DNA from: Bacteroidetes bacterium 47-18
Lineage (GTDB): Bacteria; Bacteroidota; Bacteroidia; Chitinophagales; Chitinophagaceae
Length of the DNA stretch: 64,000 bases
Direction of reading: 5' to 3'
Assembly (NCBI GenBank): GCA_001897155.1
Contig: MKSF01000020.1
Location: forward strand, 1-64,000
In this document: positions 42,713 to 52,008 of the stretch, piece by piece
How the letters are laid out: every line of letters begins with the position of its first letter
Numbering within the stretch: position 1 is the stretch's first letter
Made by a program: the position numbers and the translations under genes
Notes under the pieces: generated by a model
The model's database searches: none
The model's input: only the letters and a program-made list of their open reading frames with translations
What the model was told of the DNA's origin: nothing

Positions 42713-43816
42713 TTAAAGGTTGAGCAATGGTAATTTCACTTTGAAAGCGGTTCCTGTCTTTTCAATCTCCGGTTGTCTTCCCTGTAGTAACTGGTAACGT
42801 TCGCGGATGTTGTTCAAACCCATCCCCGTCAATCTATAGTCGATATTAATGGGCTGCAGGTTGTTGCCTACCGCGATCATTCCGTCTCCCAGGCTTTCGA
42901 TGGTCAGGTACAAGGGCTGTTTCAAAGTAGAAATATTATGCTTGATGGCATTCTCGATCAGCAATTGCAAGGTGACCGGCGGAATGCCTTTGGTCTTGTC
43001 GGCTTCATCAATATTCATCGTCAATTGAATGCTTTCCCCGTGCCTGATCTTAATAAGATGAAAATACATTTCCACGAATTTCAGCTCTTCTTCAAGCGCT
43101 ACTACATCCCGTTTCCCGGTGGTTAAAATGTAGCGGTACACCCTGGAAAGGTTGGACAGGAATTCCTGTGCAGATCTCTGATCGGTTTCTATGAGTTGCG
43201 TCAGGATGCTGAAATTATTGAATAAGAAATGCGGATCCAATTGTAATTTCAGCACTTCCAGCTCCGATTGCAGGGCGCTCTCTTTCAATTGCAGGGCGTG
43301 TATTTCCAGCTTGTTGCTTTCTATGACCTTGGCCCTCCACTGCTCAAAAAAGTAAAACGAATTGTAAAAGCTGTTGACAAAAGCCGCCACCACGAGATTG
43401 ACCACCAGGTAATTCCTTAATGCCGATTCCATTTCCTTGCTGTTCTCCGAAGGTTCGGGCCAGATCCAATCGTACACCACATTTTCCAGGCGCAATAGCA
43501 GGAACATACAAATGGTGACTATGCAGGTAGTGAGCAGGAAGTGAGCCAGCACGTTATTGCGGAACAATAATTTGCGGTTCGCCCAGGCTGACAACAATGC
43601 AATGATCCAAAACAAAATAGCATACATTAGAATGCCGCCGGCGATGGTCGCCAATACTTCCGACCATTTCGCTTTGGTATAAAAATCCCACCAACTGCTT
43701 TGCGGGTTGAGCAGGTATTGAATCAGGTTCGCCAGCGCCAGCGAAACGAGCACACCGCTCCAATGGAAAAATCCTTTCCACCGCTGGTTGACCGGAGCTG
43801 TATCGATTATTTTCAT
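42713..43816 (-). CDS. LytS/YpdA-type sensor histidine kinase
   Basis: A 367-residue membrane kinase. Four hydrophobic segments (~20-35, 58-80, 90-112, 138-156) are followed by a coiled linker (Q-L-K-E-S-A-L-Q-S-E-L-E-V-L) and the His_kinase domain with His196 in L-D-P-H-F-L-F-N-N. The ATP-binding N-box is I-E-N-A-I-K-H-N, and the C-terminal G-M-G-L-N-N-I-R-E-R is conserved. No large periplasmic sensor domain is present, so the signal is likely in the membrane. Its ATG touches the stop of the outer-membrane factor gene with no gap. Confidence 0.92.
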   Translation of the reverse strand: MKIIDTAPVNQRWKGFFHWSGVLVSLALANLIQYLLNPQSSWWDFYTKAKWSEVLATIAGGILMYAILFWIIALLSAWANRKLLFRNNVLAHFLLTTCIVTICMFLLLRLENVVYDWIWPEPSENSKEMESALRNYLVVNLVVAAFVNSFYNSFYFFEQWRAKVIESNKLEIHALQLKESALQSELEVLKLQLDPHFLFNNFSILTQLIETDQRSAQEFLSNLSRVYRYILTTGKRDVVALEEELKFVEMYFHLIKIRHGESIQLTMNIDEADKTKGIPPVTLQLLIENAIKHNISTLKQPLYLTIESLGDGMIAVGNNLQPINIDYRLTGMGLNNIRERYQLLQGRQPEIEKTGTAFKVKLPLLNL

Positions 43817-45220
43817 TTAATTTCCGCCTAAGGCTTTATATAAAGCAATGTACGCATTTATTTCCTTTTGAATGACCAGCGTGTGCGCCAATTCTGCCTG
43901 CAAATAGCTTTGCTGCACCGTCAGCACTTCAAGGTAACTGGTTTCGCCGTATTTGTACAAAATCTGCGCATCTGCAATCGCTTTGTTCATTGCCGTTTTC
44001 CGGTTGTTGACTTCCGTCATTTGTTCTTTGATATGCGTAATGTTAGTCAGCGAGGTGCTGACTTCTTCCACACCCATCAACACCGATTTCCTGAAGTTGT
44101 GCACGGCCGCTTCTCTTTGATGCAAAGCCTGTTCGTAGGCAGACCTGATGCTCCGTTTGTTGAAAATGGGTTGCGTTAATCCTGCTGCTGCATTTCCGAA
44201 TAACGATGCCGGAATAGAGAACCAATTGCTCGCTTTGATGGCGTTGAGGCCGCCCTGCCCGGTGATTTTCAGTGTAGGATAAAATTCCGTTCTGGCAATG
44301 CCCACCCTTGCATTGGCTGCCTGCAATTCAAATTCCTTTTGTTTAATATCGGGACGGTTGGCCAGCAGATCTGCCGGAACACCGGATTCCAGTTCGGTGG
44401 AAAATGCCTTTTCCTGCAACGACTGCGCACGTTTTACCGCATCGGGATAGCTTCCTGCCAGCGTTTGCAGGGCATTTTCCTGCGCTTTGATACTGGCTTT
44501 AATGTCCGGGATCAATGCGCGGGTTTCTGCCAGTTGCGCTTCCGATTGCTTAATGGCCAGAGAGCTTACATCGCCTACAGAGTATTGCGTTTTCAGCATT
44601 TCCAGCGTTTCCTGCATACTCTTTTCCACGGTTTGTGTGATACGTAATTGGTCATCCAGGCTGAGTAAATTGTAGTAAGCCTGTGCGGTTTGCGCGATCA
44701 GTTGTACACGCAATGCCCGGCGGTTTTCGGCCAGCCCGAGATAGCCGGACATTGCCTCTTCACGTTGCCTTTTCAGCTTACCCCAGAAATCAATATCCCA
44801 GGAAACGGATGGTGCAAAATTGTATTCCTGGAAAATAAGTCCGCCGGCAAAAGAACCCATCATACTATTTTGCGAAAGCCGTTGCACTCCGGCATTGACC
44901 TGCAGGTTAATATCCGGCAGGTAATTCAGCTTAACGCTTTTCAGCATAGCTTCGGCAGCCAGCATCTGTTCGGAAGCAATGAGCAGATCCGAATTGCGTA
45001 CAATTACTTTGTCCAATAATTCTTTTAAAGCCGGGTCGTTAAAATATTGCTGGTAGGCCGGGATTTCCTGGATATTTTTCCCCGCTTGTACTGAGAGATT
45101 ATCAAAGGTTCCGGGAAGGTTGAGCTCCGGCCTGGAATAATCTTTGGTCACTTTACAGGACTGCACCAAAACCAGCAACATCAACCCGGCGCCCATATTT
45201 TTTATGAATCGTTTTTTCAT
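43817..45220 (-). CDS. RND efflux outer-membrane factor (NodT/OprM family lipoprotein)
   Basis: A 467-residue TolC-like channel subunit. The signal peptide ends in a lipobox, L-V-L-V-Q-S-C, giving a lipidated Cys22, followed by K-V-T-K-D-Y-S-R-P. Two OEP domains repeat helical hairpins with S-W-D-I-D-F-W-G-K-L in the first and G-L-T-Q-P-I-F-N in the second, standard for the family. It forms the exit duct for the RND pump encoded just upstream (gap five bases). Confidence 0.93.
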   Translation of the reverse strand: MKKRFIKNMGAGLMLLVLVQSCKVTKDYSRPELNLPGTFDNLSVQAGKNIQEIPAYQQYFNDPALKELLDKVIVRNSDLLIASEQMLAAEAMLKSVKLNYLPDINLQVNAGVQRLSQNSMMGSFAGGLIFQEYNFAPSVSWDIDFWGKLKRQREEAMSGYLGLAENRRALRVQLIAQTAQAYYNLLSLDDQLRITQTVEKSMQETLEMLKTQYSVGDVSSLAIKQSEAQLAETRALIPDIKASIKAQENALQTLAGSYPDAVKRAQSLQEKAFSTELESGVPADLLANRPDIKQKEFELQAANARVGIARTEFYPTLKITGQGGLNAIKASNWFSIPASLFGNAAAGLTQPIFNKRSIRSAYEQALHQREAAVHNFRKSVLMGVEEVSTSLTNITHIKEQMTEVNNRKTAMNKAIADAQILYKYGETSYLEVLTVQQSYLQAELAHTLVIQKEINAYIALYKALGGN

Positions 45221-45225
45221 TGTGT

Positions 45226-48200
45226 CTAGTTTTTATTCGCTGAAACCCTTTCCTGCAGACTTTGGAAGATCATATACAACACCGGAATGATCAGCAAGCC
45301 TAATAACACGCCGCTCAGCATTCCGCCTGCGGCGCTGATGCTGATGGACTTATTTCCAATCGCGGTCCCGCCTTTGGCAAACATCAGCGGGATTAATCCC
45401 GCCACGAACGCAAAAGAGGTCATTAAAATAGGGCGCAGGCGCATTCTGGCTCCGGCAATACCCGCCTCGAAAATCGTCAATCCGGCTTTGCGTTGCTGTA
45501 TCGCAAACTCCACAATCAGGATGGCATTTTTGGCGAGCAAGCCAACCAGCATTATCAAGGCGATCTGCACATAAATATTGTTATCCAGCCCGGCAAACCC
45601 GGTAGCGATAAACACACCTAAAATTCCTGTTGGTAAGGACAACATCACCGCCAATGGCAGCAAATAGCTTTCGTATTGAGCAGCCAGAAGAAAGTACACA
45701 AATAAGATGCTCAGCCCGAAAATGAATATCATCTGCGAGCCTGATTTCTGTTCCTGCAGGCTCAGCCCGTTGTATTCATAGCTATAACCTTTCGGCAATT
45801 CCTGTTGCAGCACTTTGTCAATTACGCCCATCACTTTTCCGGTGCTGGCCCCGTTACCCGCATTGACATTTACGCTGATGCTGTTGTACAGATTGTAACG
45901 GCTGATGCCTTGCGGTCCGAACACTTTTTTAAGCGTTACCAAAGTCGATATCGGCACCATCTGGTTGAGGTTGTTGCGGATCATAATATTATCGAGCGAA
46001 GCCTCATCTTTCCGGAATTCGGCTTCGGAACGCACATTCACCCTGTACAAACGGCCAAACCGGATAAAATCGGTAGTCTGCGAGCCGGTCATATACAATT
46101 GCAAAGCATCCATCACCTCTTTGGGTGTTAAGCCCAATTGCTGGGCCTTGTCTTCATTCAGTACTACTTCATACTGCGGGTAATCGCTCCGGAAGGTAGT
46201 AAAGGCCATCCCTATTTCCGGGTGTTTACCCAGGGCATCAATCACCTTTCTGCTCACCGCTTCAAAGTCACTGATGTTGCCGGAAGTCCGGTCCTGCAAT
46301 ACAAATTCCACACCACCTGCATTACCAAAACCTTCCACCGCCGGGTTACGGAAGATCAGGAATTCGCCACGGACCTTGCCTTTCATTTCATTTTCAATTT
46401 TGTGCATCACGTCATTGATGTCAGAAACCGCACCACGGTCTTTAGGTTTTTTCAGCGTGATAAAACCCATTGCCGCATTAGGCGAAGCGCCTGAACCGAA
46501 CAAACTGAAACCCGAAACAGTACTGATGCTCTTTACTTCCGGCATAGCTTTCACCAGCTCCGTGGCTTTTTCCATTTCCCTGGTTATAAACTGGAGGTTG
46601 GCGCCCGCCTGCAGGTTGACCACAAAGGTCAGGTTATTGTCGTCTTCTTCGGGTACAAAACCCTTTTGCGTATTGTTCATCAGGAAGAATGCTCCAAATG
46701 AGACCAGTGCCAGAGCCCCGATAGCAGCTATTTTTTTCTTTCCTAAAAATTTAACCGCTCTAATGTACTTATCTGTTAATCGTTCAAAGCCGGCATTAAA
46801 TGCATCGGCAAACCGCCGGGTAAATTTCCGCTTTTCGCCGCCTTCGCCGTGGTGATGGTTTTTTAATAATAAAGCACACAAAGCGGGACTTAACGTCAAT
46901 GCATTGACCGCTGAGATCAGGATGGCAATGGCTAAGGTGTAGGAAAATTGCTTGTAGAAAATACCGGCCGGACCTTCCATAAAACCTACAGGAAGAAATA
47001 CAGCCGACATTACCAATGTAATGGAAATAATGGCTCCGCTGATCTCGCTCATCGCCGAAACTGTGGCAGTCCGGGCATTTTCCCCGGTTTGCTGCATCTT
47101 GGCGTGAACCGCTTCTACCACCACGATGGCATCATCCACCACAATCCCTATGGCGAGCACCAAAGCGAACAAGGTCAGTACGTTGACCGAAAAGCCGATG
47201 AGATAGATAAAGAAGAACGTTCCGATAATGGAAACGGGTACTGCTATTGCCGGGATGATGGTGGAGCGGAAATCCTGGAGGAAAACCAGCACCACTATAA
47301 ACACCAGCACAAAAGCTTCGATCAGGGTGGACTTCATCTGCGAAACAGAAGCGTCCAAACGGTCTTTCATATTCTGGATGACCTCGAAGTGAATACCGTC
47401 AGGTACACTTTTCTGGAAGCTGGCCAATGATTTATTGACTTCAATAGCAATGTCATTGGCATTGGAGCCGCTGGCCTGGAGCACCGCGAATACCACTGAA
47501 GGTTTGCCATCGGTATAAGTATCACTGGAATAATTGGATAGTCCGAATTCCAGCCGGGCCACATCGCCCAAACGTAAAATGGAACCATCTTTTTTGGAAC
47601 GAAGGATGATCTTTTCAAATTCTTCGGGCTTGTTCAGCTTGCCTTTGTAACGCAGCACATATTGCAGCGAGGCATCGGTTTCTTCGCCCAGGCTGCCGGG
47701 TGACGCTTCAAAGCTGTACTGCTGGATGGCGGTTTCCACATCGGAAGGCACCAAGCCGTAGGACGACAATTTGGTGGGATTGATCCATACCCGCACCGAA
47801 TATTCCTTGGAACCGAACAGGCTCACATTGCCCACGCCGGGAATACGTTTCAGCTCCGGGATAAGGTTGATGTTGGCATAGTTCTGCAGGAAAGCTTCAT
47901 CGTATTTTTCAGGCTTTTCGCTGTTGATGTTCACAATCATCAGGTAGCTGGTCTGCTGCTTGGTGGTAGTCAGTCCAAGGCGGATTACTTCCTGCGGAAG
48001 CTGTGCATTGACCTGTGCCACGCGATTTTGAACATTCACCGCTGCCTGGTCGGGATCGACCCCCTGCTTGAAAATAATAGTGATCGAAAAGCTGCCGTCG
48101 TTGGAAGCGCTCGAGGTCATATACTGCATATTCTCCACCCCGTTAATGGCTTGTTCCAGCGGCGTCACCACCGAACGGATGACACTTTCGGCATTAGCCC

Positions 48201-48351
48201 CGGGATAGACTCCCGATACGAAAACCGTAGGCGGTGCGATTTCCGGGAATTGCGTCATCGGAATTCGTAACAATCCCAAAATCCCCAGCATCACCAGGAT
48301 AATGGAGATGACCGTAGCAAGTACAGGTCTTTGTATAATGGTCTTTAGCAT
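45226..48351 (-). CDS. RND efflux permease, HAE-1 family (AcrB/MexB-like)
   Basis: A 1041-residue inner-membrane proton-driven multidrug pump. It starts M-L-K-T-I-I-Q-R-P-V and has twelve predicted helices and two large periplasmic loops. The proton-relay aspartates are in I-G-I-V-V-D-D-A-I-V-V-V-E, and the opposite lysine is expected in the second repeat (G-L-L-A-K-N-A-I-L-I-V-E). It contains the conserved I-P-M-T-Q-F-P-E-I-A-P. The frame is open 26 codons further upstream into the adaptor gene, but the ATG at 48351 is the family start. Substrates are not predictable. Confidence 0.95.
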   Translation of the reverse strand: MLKTIIQRPVLATVISIILVMLGILGLLRIPMTQFPEIAPPTVFVSGVYPGANAESVIRSVVTPLEQAINGVENMQYMTSSASNDGSFSITIIFKQGVDPDQAAVNVQNRVAQVNAQLPQEVIRLGLTTTKQQTSYLMIVNINSEKPEKYDEAFLQNYANINLIPELKRIPGVGNVSLFGSKEYSVRVWINPTKLSSYGLVPSDVETAIQQYSFEASPGSLGEETDASLQYVLRYKGKLNKPEEFEKIILRSKKDGSILRLGDVARLEFGLSNYSSDTYTDGKPSVVFAVLQASGSNANDIAIEVNKSLASFQKSVPDGIHFEVIQNMKDRLDASVSQMKSTLIEAFVLVFIVVLVFLQDFRSTIIPAIAVPVSIIGTFFFIYLIGFSVNVLTLFALVLAIGIVVDDAIVVVEAVHAKMQQTGENARTATVSAMSEISGAIISITLVMSAVFLPVGFMEGPAGIFYKQFSYTLAIAILISAVNALTLSPALCALLLKNHHHGEGGEKRKFTRRFADAFNAGFERLTDKYIRAVKFLGKKKIAAIGALALVSFGAFFLMNNTQKGFVPEEDDNNLTFVVNLQAGANLQFITREMEKATELVKAMPEVKSISTVSGFSLFGSGASPNAAMGFITLKKPKDRGAVSDINDVMHKIENEMKGKVRGEFLIFRNPAVEGFGNAGGVEFVLQDRTSGNISDFEAVSRKVIDALGKHPEIGMAFTTFRSDYPQYEVVLNEDKAQQLGLTPKEVMDALQLYMTGSQTTDFIRFGRLYRVNVRSEAEFRKDEASLDNIMIRNNLNQMVPISTLVTLKKVFGPQGISRYNLYNSISVNVNAGNGASTGKVMGVIDKVLQQELPKGYSYEYNGLSLQEQKSGSQMIFIFGLSILFVYFLLAAQYESYLLPLAVMLSLPTGILGVFIATGFAGLDNNIYVQIALIMLVGLLAKNAILIVEFAIQQRKAGLTIFEAGIAGARMRLRPILMTSFAFVAGLIPLMFAKGGTAIGNKSISISAAGGMLSGVLLGLLIIPVLYMIFQSLQERVSANKN

Positions 48352-48364
48352 TTTTTCAGTAATT

Positions 48365-49504
48365 TTATTGAACGGATCTGGGCTGGATGACACTGTTCTC
48401 GGGAATGCTTGCGAGCTCATGCGCAACAATCCGGTCGCCGGGCTTAAAGCCCGATTTCACGATATAGAAATCACCCGATTTTACGTAGTCTTTCAGTGCG
48501 ACACGTTCCATTTTACCGGCGCTGTCGAGCAATCCCACAAATAATTTATCCTGGACCTCGTAGGTTGCCAGCAGCGGAATTTTGAAGACATTTTGTTCTG
48601 TCGTTTTTAAAACTATTCTGCCTGTATTCCCGGTCCTGAGCAGGCTTTCCGGATTAGGGAAAGAAGCACGCAGCATCACCGAGCCGGTAGTGGCATCGAA
48701 TTGCCCGTCCATCATATCAATTTTACCCAAGTGGTTGTAAGGTGTACCATCTGCCAGTAACAGACTTATATCCCGGAAACTTTTCAGCTTTTCCAATAAG
48801 CTGGCTCCCGGCCGGGAAGCATTGATTTTCAGTATTTCATTTTCCGGAAGTGAGAAGTAGGCGTAGATTTCACTCACCTGCGACAAAGTAGTCAAAGGTT
48901 GTGTATCATTCGGTCCGACCAACGCACCCAAACGATTGGGAATACGGCCAATATAACCACTGACCGGAGCTCTCACCTCCGAAAATCCCAGGTTCACGTC
49001 AGCAGAAGCGACTAAAGTTTGCTGTTGTTTTACAGCGGCTAAAGCATTGTCATAATTGGTTTTGGCTTTCTGGTACTGGAAGTCTGCCACGACCTTATTT
49101 TCGGTCAGCACTTTGTATTTATCCAGTTCCAGCTGTGCCGCAGCCAGTTGTGATTTTGCCATAGCCAATGAAGCCAAAGCGGTATTTTTCTGCTCCCGGT
49201 ACACGCTGGCATTGATGCGGAACAAGGGTTGCCCGGCTTTCACAAAAGCGCCTTCGTCCACATAGATCTTGTCGATATAGCCGCTGATCTGGGGACGGAG
49301 CTGGATGTTGTCTTTTCCTTCCAGGCTTGCCGGGAAGGTCTGATCCAGTACGGCATCAGTTGGCTGCAGCGTAATGACTTCGGCCGGAACAGGCTCATTT
49401 TGCTGCTGCTCATTGTTTTCAGCATTGCCACAACTTTGAAGAGCGTATGTTGAAGCCAGCAATAAAGCGGCGATGATGATTTTGGGATGGATAAAACGCT
49501 TCAT
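48365..49504 (-). CDS. RND efflux periplasmic adaptor (AcrA-like)
   Basis: A 379-residue membrane-fusion protein and first gene of the efflux operon. The signal peptide ends in a lipobox-like A-L-Q-S-C, with Cys25 as lipid anchor. A biotinyl-lipoyl-like domain (I-S-G-Y-I-D-K-I-Y-V-D-E-G-A-F-V-K-A-G-Q-P-L-F) surrounds a helical hairpin (~95-165), followed by beta-barrel and membrane-proximal domains, with V-R-A-P-V-S-G-Y-I-G-R in between. Order adaptor-pump-channel-kinase-regulator with gaps of 13, 5, 0 and 9 bases strongly suggests one transcript. Confidence 0.94.
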   Translation of the reverse strand: MKRFIHPKIIIAALLLASTYALQSCGNAENNEQQQNEPVPAEVITLQPTDAVLDQTFPASLEGKDNIQLRPQISGYIDKIYVDEGAFVKAGQPLFRINASVYREQKNTALASLAMAKSQLAAAQLELDKYKVLTENKVVADFQYQKAKTNYDNALAAVKQQQTLVASADVNLGFSEVRAPVSGYIGRIPNRLGALVGPNDTQPLTTLSQVSEIYAYFSLPENEILKINASRPGASLLEKLKSFRDISLLLADGTPYNHLGKIDMMDGQFDATTGSVMLRASFPNPESLLRTGNTGRIVLKTTEQNVFKIPLLATYEVQDKLFVGLLDSAGKMERVALKDYVKSGDFYIVKSGFKPGDRIVAHELASIPENSVIQPRSVQ

Positions 49505-49535
49505 TGATTCTTACATTTTAAGTATTGTCGAAAGA

Positions 49536-49543
49536 CAAAATTA
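49536..49543 (-). promoter_or_regulatory. -7 promoter element of the efflux operon
   Basis: The minus strand reads TAATTTTG, an exact TAnnTTTG match, 31 bases before the ATG at 49504. The remaining ~230 bases up to the terminator at 49775 hold no feature I can name. Confidence 0.6.
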
Positions 49544-49774
49544 AAGAGCGTTTCATGCTATATTTTTAAGAAAGTGACCGAAGTGATAAAATCGGGAAGT
49601 GAAGTGCGGGAAATGGAGCGCTGAGTCAAATTGCTGTAGTGTAATATAGCTTACCGCATGACCGATCTTCAATAACCGGGAACATACAATCCTGCCAAAG
49701 TCCCGGCCTGACACGATAAGCCGGAAGGTAAGTTTAAAGGACGAGCTTTATAAAGAATCCGGGGATAAAAAACT

Positions 49775-49798
49775 CCCCGGTACAAGCCTGTACCGGGG
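49775..49798 (-). terminator. Terminator of the LOG-rluD unit
   Basis: 10-bp stem CCCCGGTACA / TGTACCGGGG with a 4-base loop. On the minus strand it is followed by AG and six T. It lies ~145 bases beyond the rluD stop. Confidence 0.85.
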
Positions 49799-49941
49799 AA
49801 TTACCTTGTCTCTTTCTGACAATCTCACAAAATCATTCTCTGTCTTTTTATATCTACTGACTTTACGACAATAGGAATGAAGCTTTCTTTTAGAGTACTC
49901 CCGTTTCCCTAAGCGCCGGTCAAATATCATTTTTCAGAGCA

Positions 49942-51039
49942 TTAATACGCTTCGTCGCTTTCCAGTTGCTTATAGGAAGAAGTGTATCTCCGCCACTTTT
50001 CTATAACTTCTTTAAAGTCCGCGGGCAGCTCGCTGGTAAAGAACATTTCCTGTCCCGTTACCGGGTGAATGAAGCCCAGCTCCCTGGCGTGCAGGGCATG
50101 ACGCGGCAGTATCTTAAAGCAATTATCCACGAACTGCTTGTATTTGGCATATACGGTACCTTTTACAATGCTGTCCCCGCCGTAGGTGCTGTCATTGAAC
50201 AAAGGATGGCCTATAAGACGGTTATGAACACGTATCTGGTGTGTCCGTCCTGTTTCCAGGCGGAATTCCAGCAGGGTCACATACAGGAATCTTTCCAGCA
50301 CGGTATAATGTGTGATAGCATGCTTGCCATAGCTGCCGTCCGGGAACGCGTCCATCTTTTTACGGAACCTGAGATTACGGCCGATATGCGCGGTAATGGT
50401 CCCCTCATCCTCTTTATAATCACCCCAGGCAAGACCTGTATACCTGCGGTGCACCGTATGGGCTTTGAACTGTGCTGCCAGCTTCTGCATCGCGTCTTCC
50501 GTTTTGGCGATCAGCAGCAGCCCGCTGGTATCCTTATCGATCCGGTGCACAAGGCCTATGCGCGGCAGCGCGGATGTTTTTTCCGGGTCCTGCTCAGGGT
50601 TCAGGTACCAGGCCAGCCCGTTCAGCAGCGTACCGGAATAGTTACCGCAGCCGGGATGTACCACCATATTGGGCGGCTTATTGATCACCATCAGCACCTC
50701 ATCCTCATAGATGATATCCAGGGGCATCTGCTCGGGCTTTATTTCACTGTATTCAGGCAGACGGGTCTCATACATGACGATCTCCATACCACCCTTCACC
50801 TTGAAGTTGGCCTTTACGGGATTACCGTCCACCAGCACCATTTCATTGTCAATGATCTGCTGTATCTTGTTGCGTGTTATGTTTTCCACGCGGTTCATCA
50901 GGTACTTATCTATGCGCAACGGCTCCATACCCTTACCTGTGACCGTTCGGAAACGTTCTATCTTTTCGGCCGTGCCCGGCTCCCCGGAATCCAGGTCATC
51001 TTCCGGCAGCTCATCCGCTTCTTCATTCCAATATGCCAT
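49942..51039 (-). CDS. 23S rRNA pseudouridine synthase, RluD/RluA family
   Basis: A 365-residue RNA-modifying enzyme. An acidic N-terminal extension (~1-30) is followed by an S4 RNA-binding domain (~38-95) and the RluA-type catalytic domain, whose catalytic aspartate is Asp168 in H-R-I-D-K-D-T-S-G. It also has E-T-G-R-T-H-Q-I-R-V-H near the C-terminus. The S4 domain favours RluD over RluA. It starts 11 bases downstream of the LOG-family gene. Confidence 0.9.
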   Translation of the reverse strand: MAYWNEEADELPEDDLDSGEPGTAEKIERFRTVTGKGMEPLRIDKYLMNRVENITRNKIQQIIDNEMVLVDGNPVKANFKVKGGMEIVMYETRLPEYSEIKPEQMPLDIIYEDEVLMVINKPPNMVVHPGCGNYSGTLLNGLAWYLNPEQDPEKTSALPRIGLVHRIDKDTSGLLLIAKTEDAMQKLAAQFKAHTVHRRYTGLAWGDYKEDEGTITAHIGRNLRFRKKMDAFPDGSYGKHAITHYTVLERFLYVTLLEFRLETGRTHQIRVHNRLIGHPLFNDSTYGGDSIVKGTVYAKYKQFVDNCFKILPRHALHARELGFIHPVTGQEMFFTSELPADFKEVIEKWRRYTSSYKQLESDEAY

Positions 51040-51050
51040 ACGTGTGGTTT

Positions 51051-51782
51051 TTATTTTTCCAGTAATAATTTGGAAGGGTTTATTTTTGCTTTCTGGTATT
51101 CCAGCCCGAATGGCTCTATGGCCTTATCCCTTATGAACTGTACCGCCTCTTCAATGGAATCGGTATACAATATCAGGTCAAGATCGTCCGCAGATACCGT
51201 TTTCTCATCCCTCATATGCATGATATATTCCATCAGCTTATTATGGAAGTCCTTACAGAACAATATGATAGGAAAACGTTTGATCTTATCCGTCTGCACC
51301 AGGGTCAGCGCCTCAAAGAACTCATCGAGGGTGCCGAAGCCACCGGGCATGATCACAAAAGCGTATGAGTACTTCACCAGCATGGTCTTCCTGACAAAGA
51401 ACAGGTCCATATCCACCCAGCGGTCCAGGTAAGGATTGGGATGCTGCTCGAACGGTAAGATGATATTACATCCCACGGACTTCCCTCCTACTGCCTTCGC
51501 ACCTTTATTGGCGGCTTCCATGATACCCGGACCGCCACCGGTAAGGATGGTAAAGCCGGTCCTGGCAATAGCGCCGGCAAGCTCTTCTGTTATTTTATAA
51601 TAAGGGTGGTCTTCCTTGAACCGGGCGGAACCGAATATGCTCACACAGGGACCTACAAAATGGAATGTTCTGAATCCTCTTATAAACTCACGGACAACTT
51701 TCAATGTAAACTTAAAATCTTTCCAGCGGGACTGGGGTCCTTTCAGAAAGACTATTTCATCTTTATTATTAATAGGCGACAT
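51051..51782 (-). CDS. LOG-family (TIGR00730) Rossmann-fold protein
   Basis: A 243-residue protein of the lysine-decarboxylase-like/LOG family, which hydrolyses nucleoside 5'-monophosphates to base and ribose 5-phosphate. It contains L-T-G-G-G-P-G-I-M-E-A-A-N-K-G-A and the family signature M-P-G-G-F-G-T-L-D-E. Despite the family name it is not a lysine decarboxylase. In bacteria it probably serves nucleotide turnover. First gene of a pair with rluD. The 226 bases between it and metK hold the metK terminator and AT-rich DNA only. Confidence 0.88.
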   Translation of the reverse strand: MSPINNKDEIVFLKGPQSRWKDFKFTLKVVREFIRGFRTFHFVGPCVSIFGSARFKEDHPYYKITEELAGAIARTGFTILTGGGPGIMEAANKGAKAVGGKSVGCNIILPFEQHPNPYLDRWVDMDLFFVRKTMLVKYSYAFVIMPGGFGTLDEFFEALTLVQTDKIKRFPIILFCKDFHNKLMEYIMHMRDEKTVSADDLDLILYTDSIEEAVQFIRDKAIEPFGLEYQKAKINPSKLLLEK

Positions 51783-51957
51783 AATCTCTATCCGGTTTAA
51801 TTAACAAATTTCGAGTTGCAAAAGTACAACATATAAAACAAAAAAACCTGTATTGAAGCCGGTGAGGGCGCATAAGGCGCTAACTTAACTTCCGGTTTTC
51901 TTATATGACCGCTTATGCAGACCGTTTTACTTTCATCGTTAAATGTATCTAAACATA

Positions 51958-51985
51958 AAAGGCTGTCCCGGTAGGGACAACCTTT
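51958..51985 (-). terminator. Terminator of metK
   Basis: 12-bp stem AAAGGCTGTCCC / GGGACAACCTTT (one G-U pair) with a 4-base loop, 24 bases beyond the metK stop. T-rich on the minus strand after the stem. Confidence 0.8.
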
Positions 51986-52008
51986 ATAAATGCTATAGAT
52001 CAGGATAT

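Noticed and set aside
48352-48429. 26-codon N-terminal extension of the RND pump
   Set aside because: It overlaps the end of the adaptor gene; RND pumps begin at the Met before the first helix (48351).
49748-49930. A 60-codon minus-strand frame downstream of rluD
   Set aside because: It runs through the terminator hairpin at 49775-49798 and has no recognisable features.
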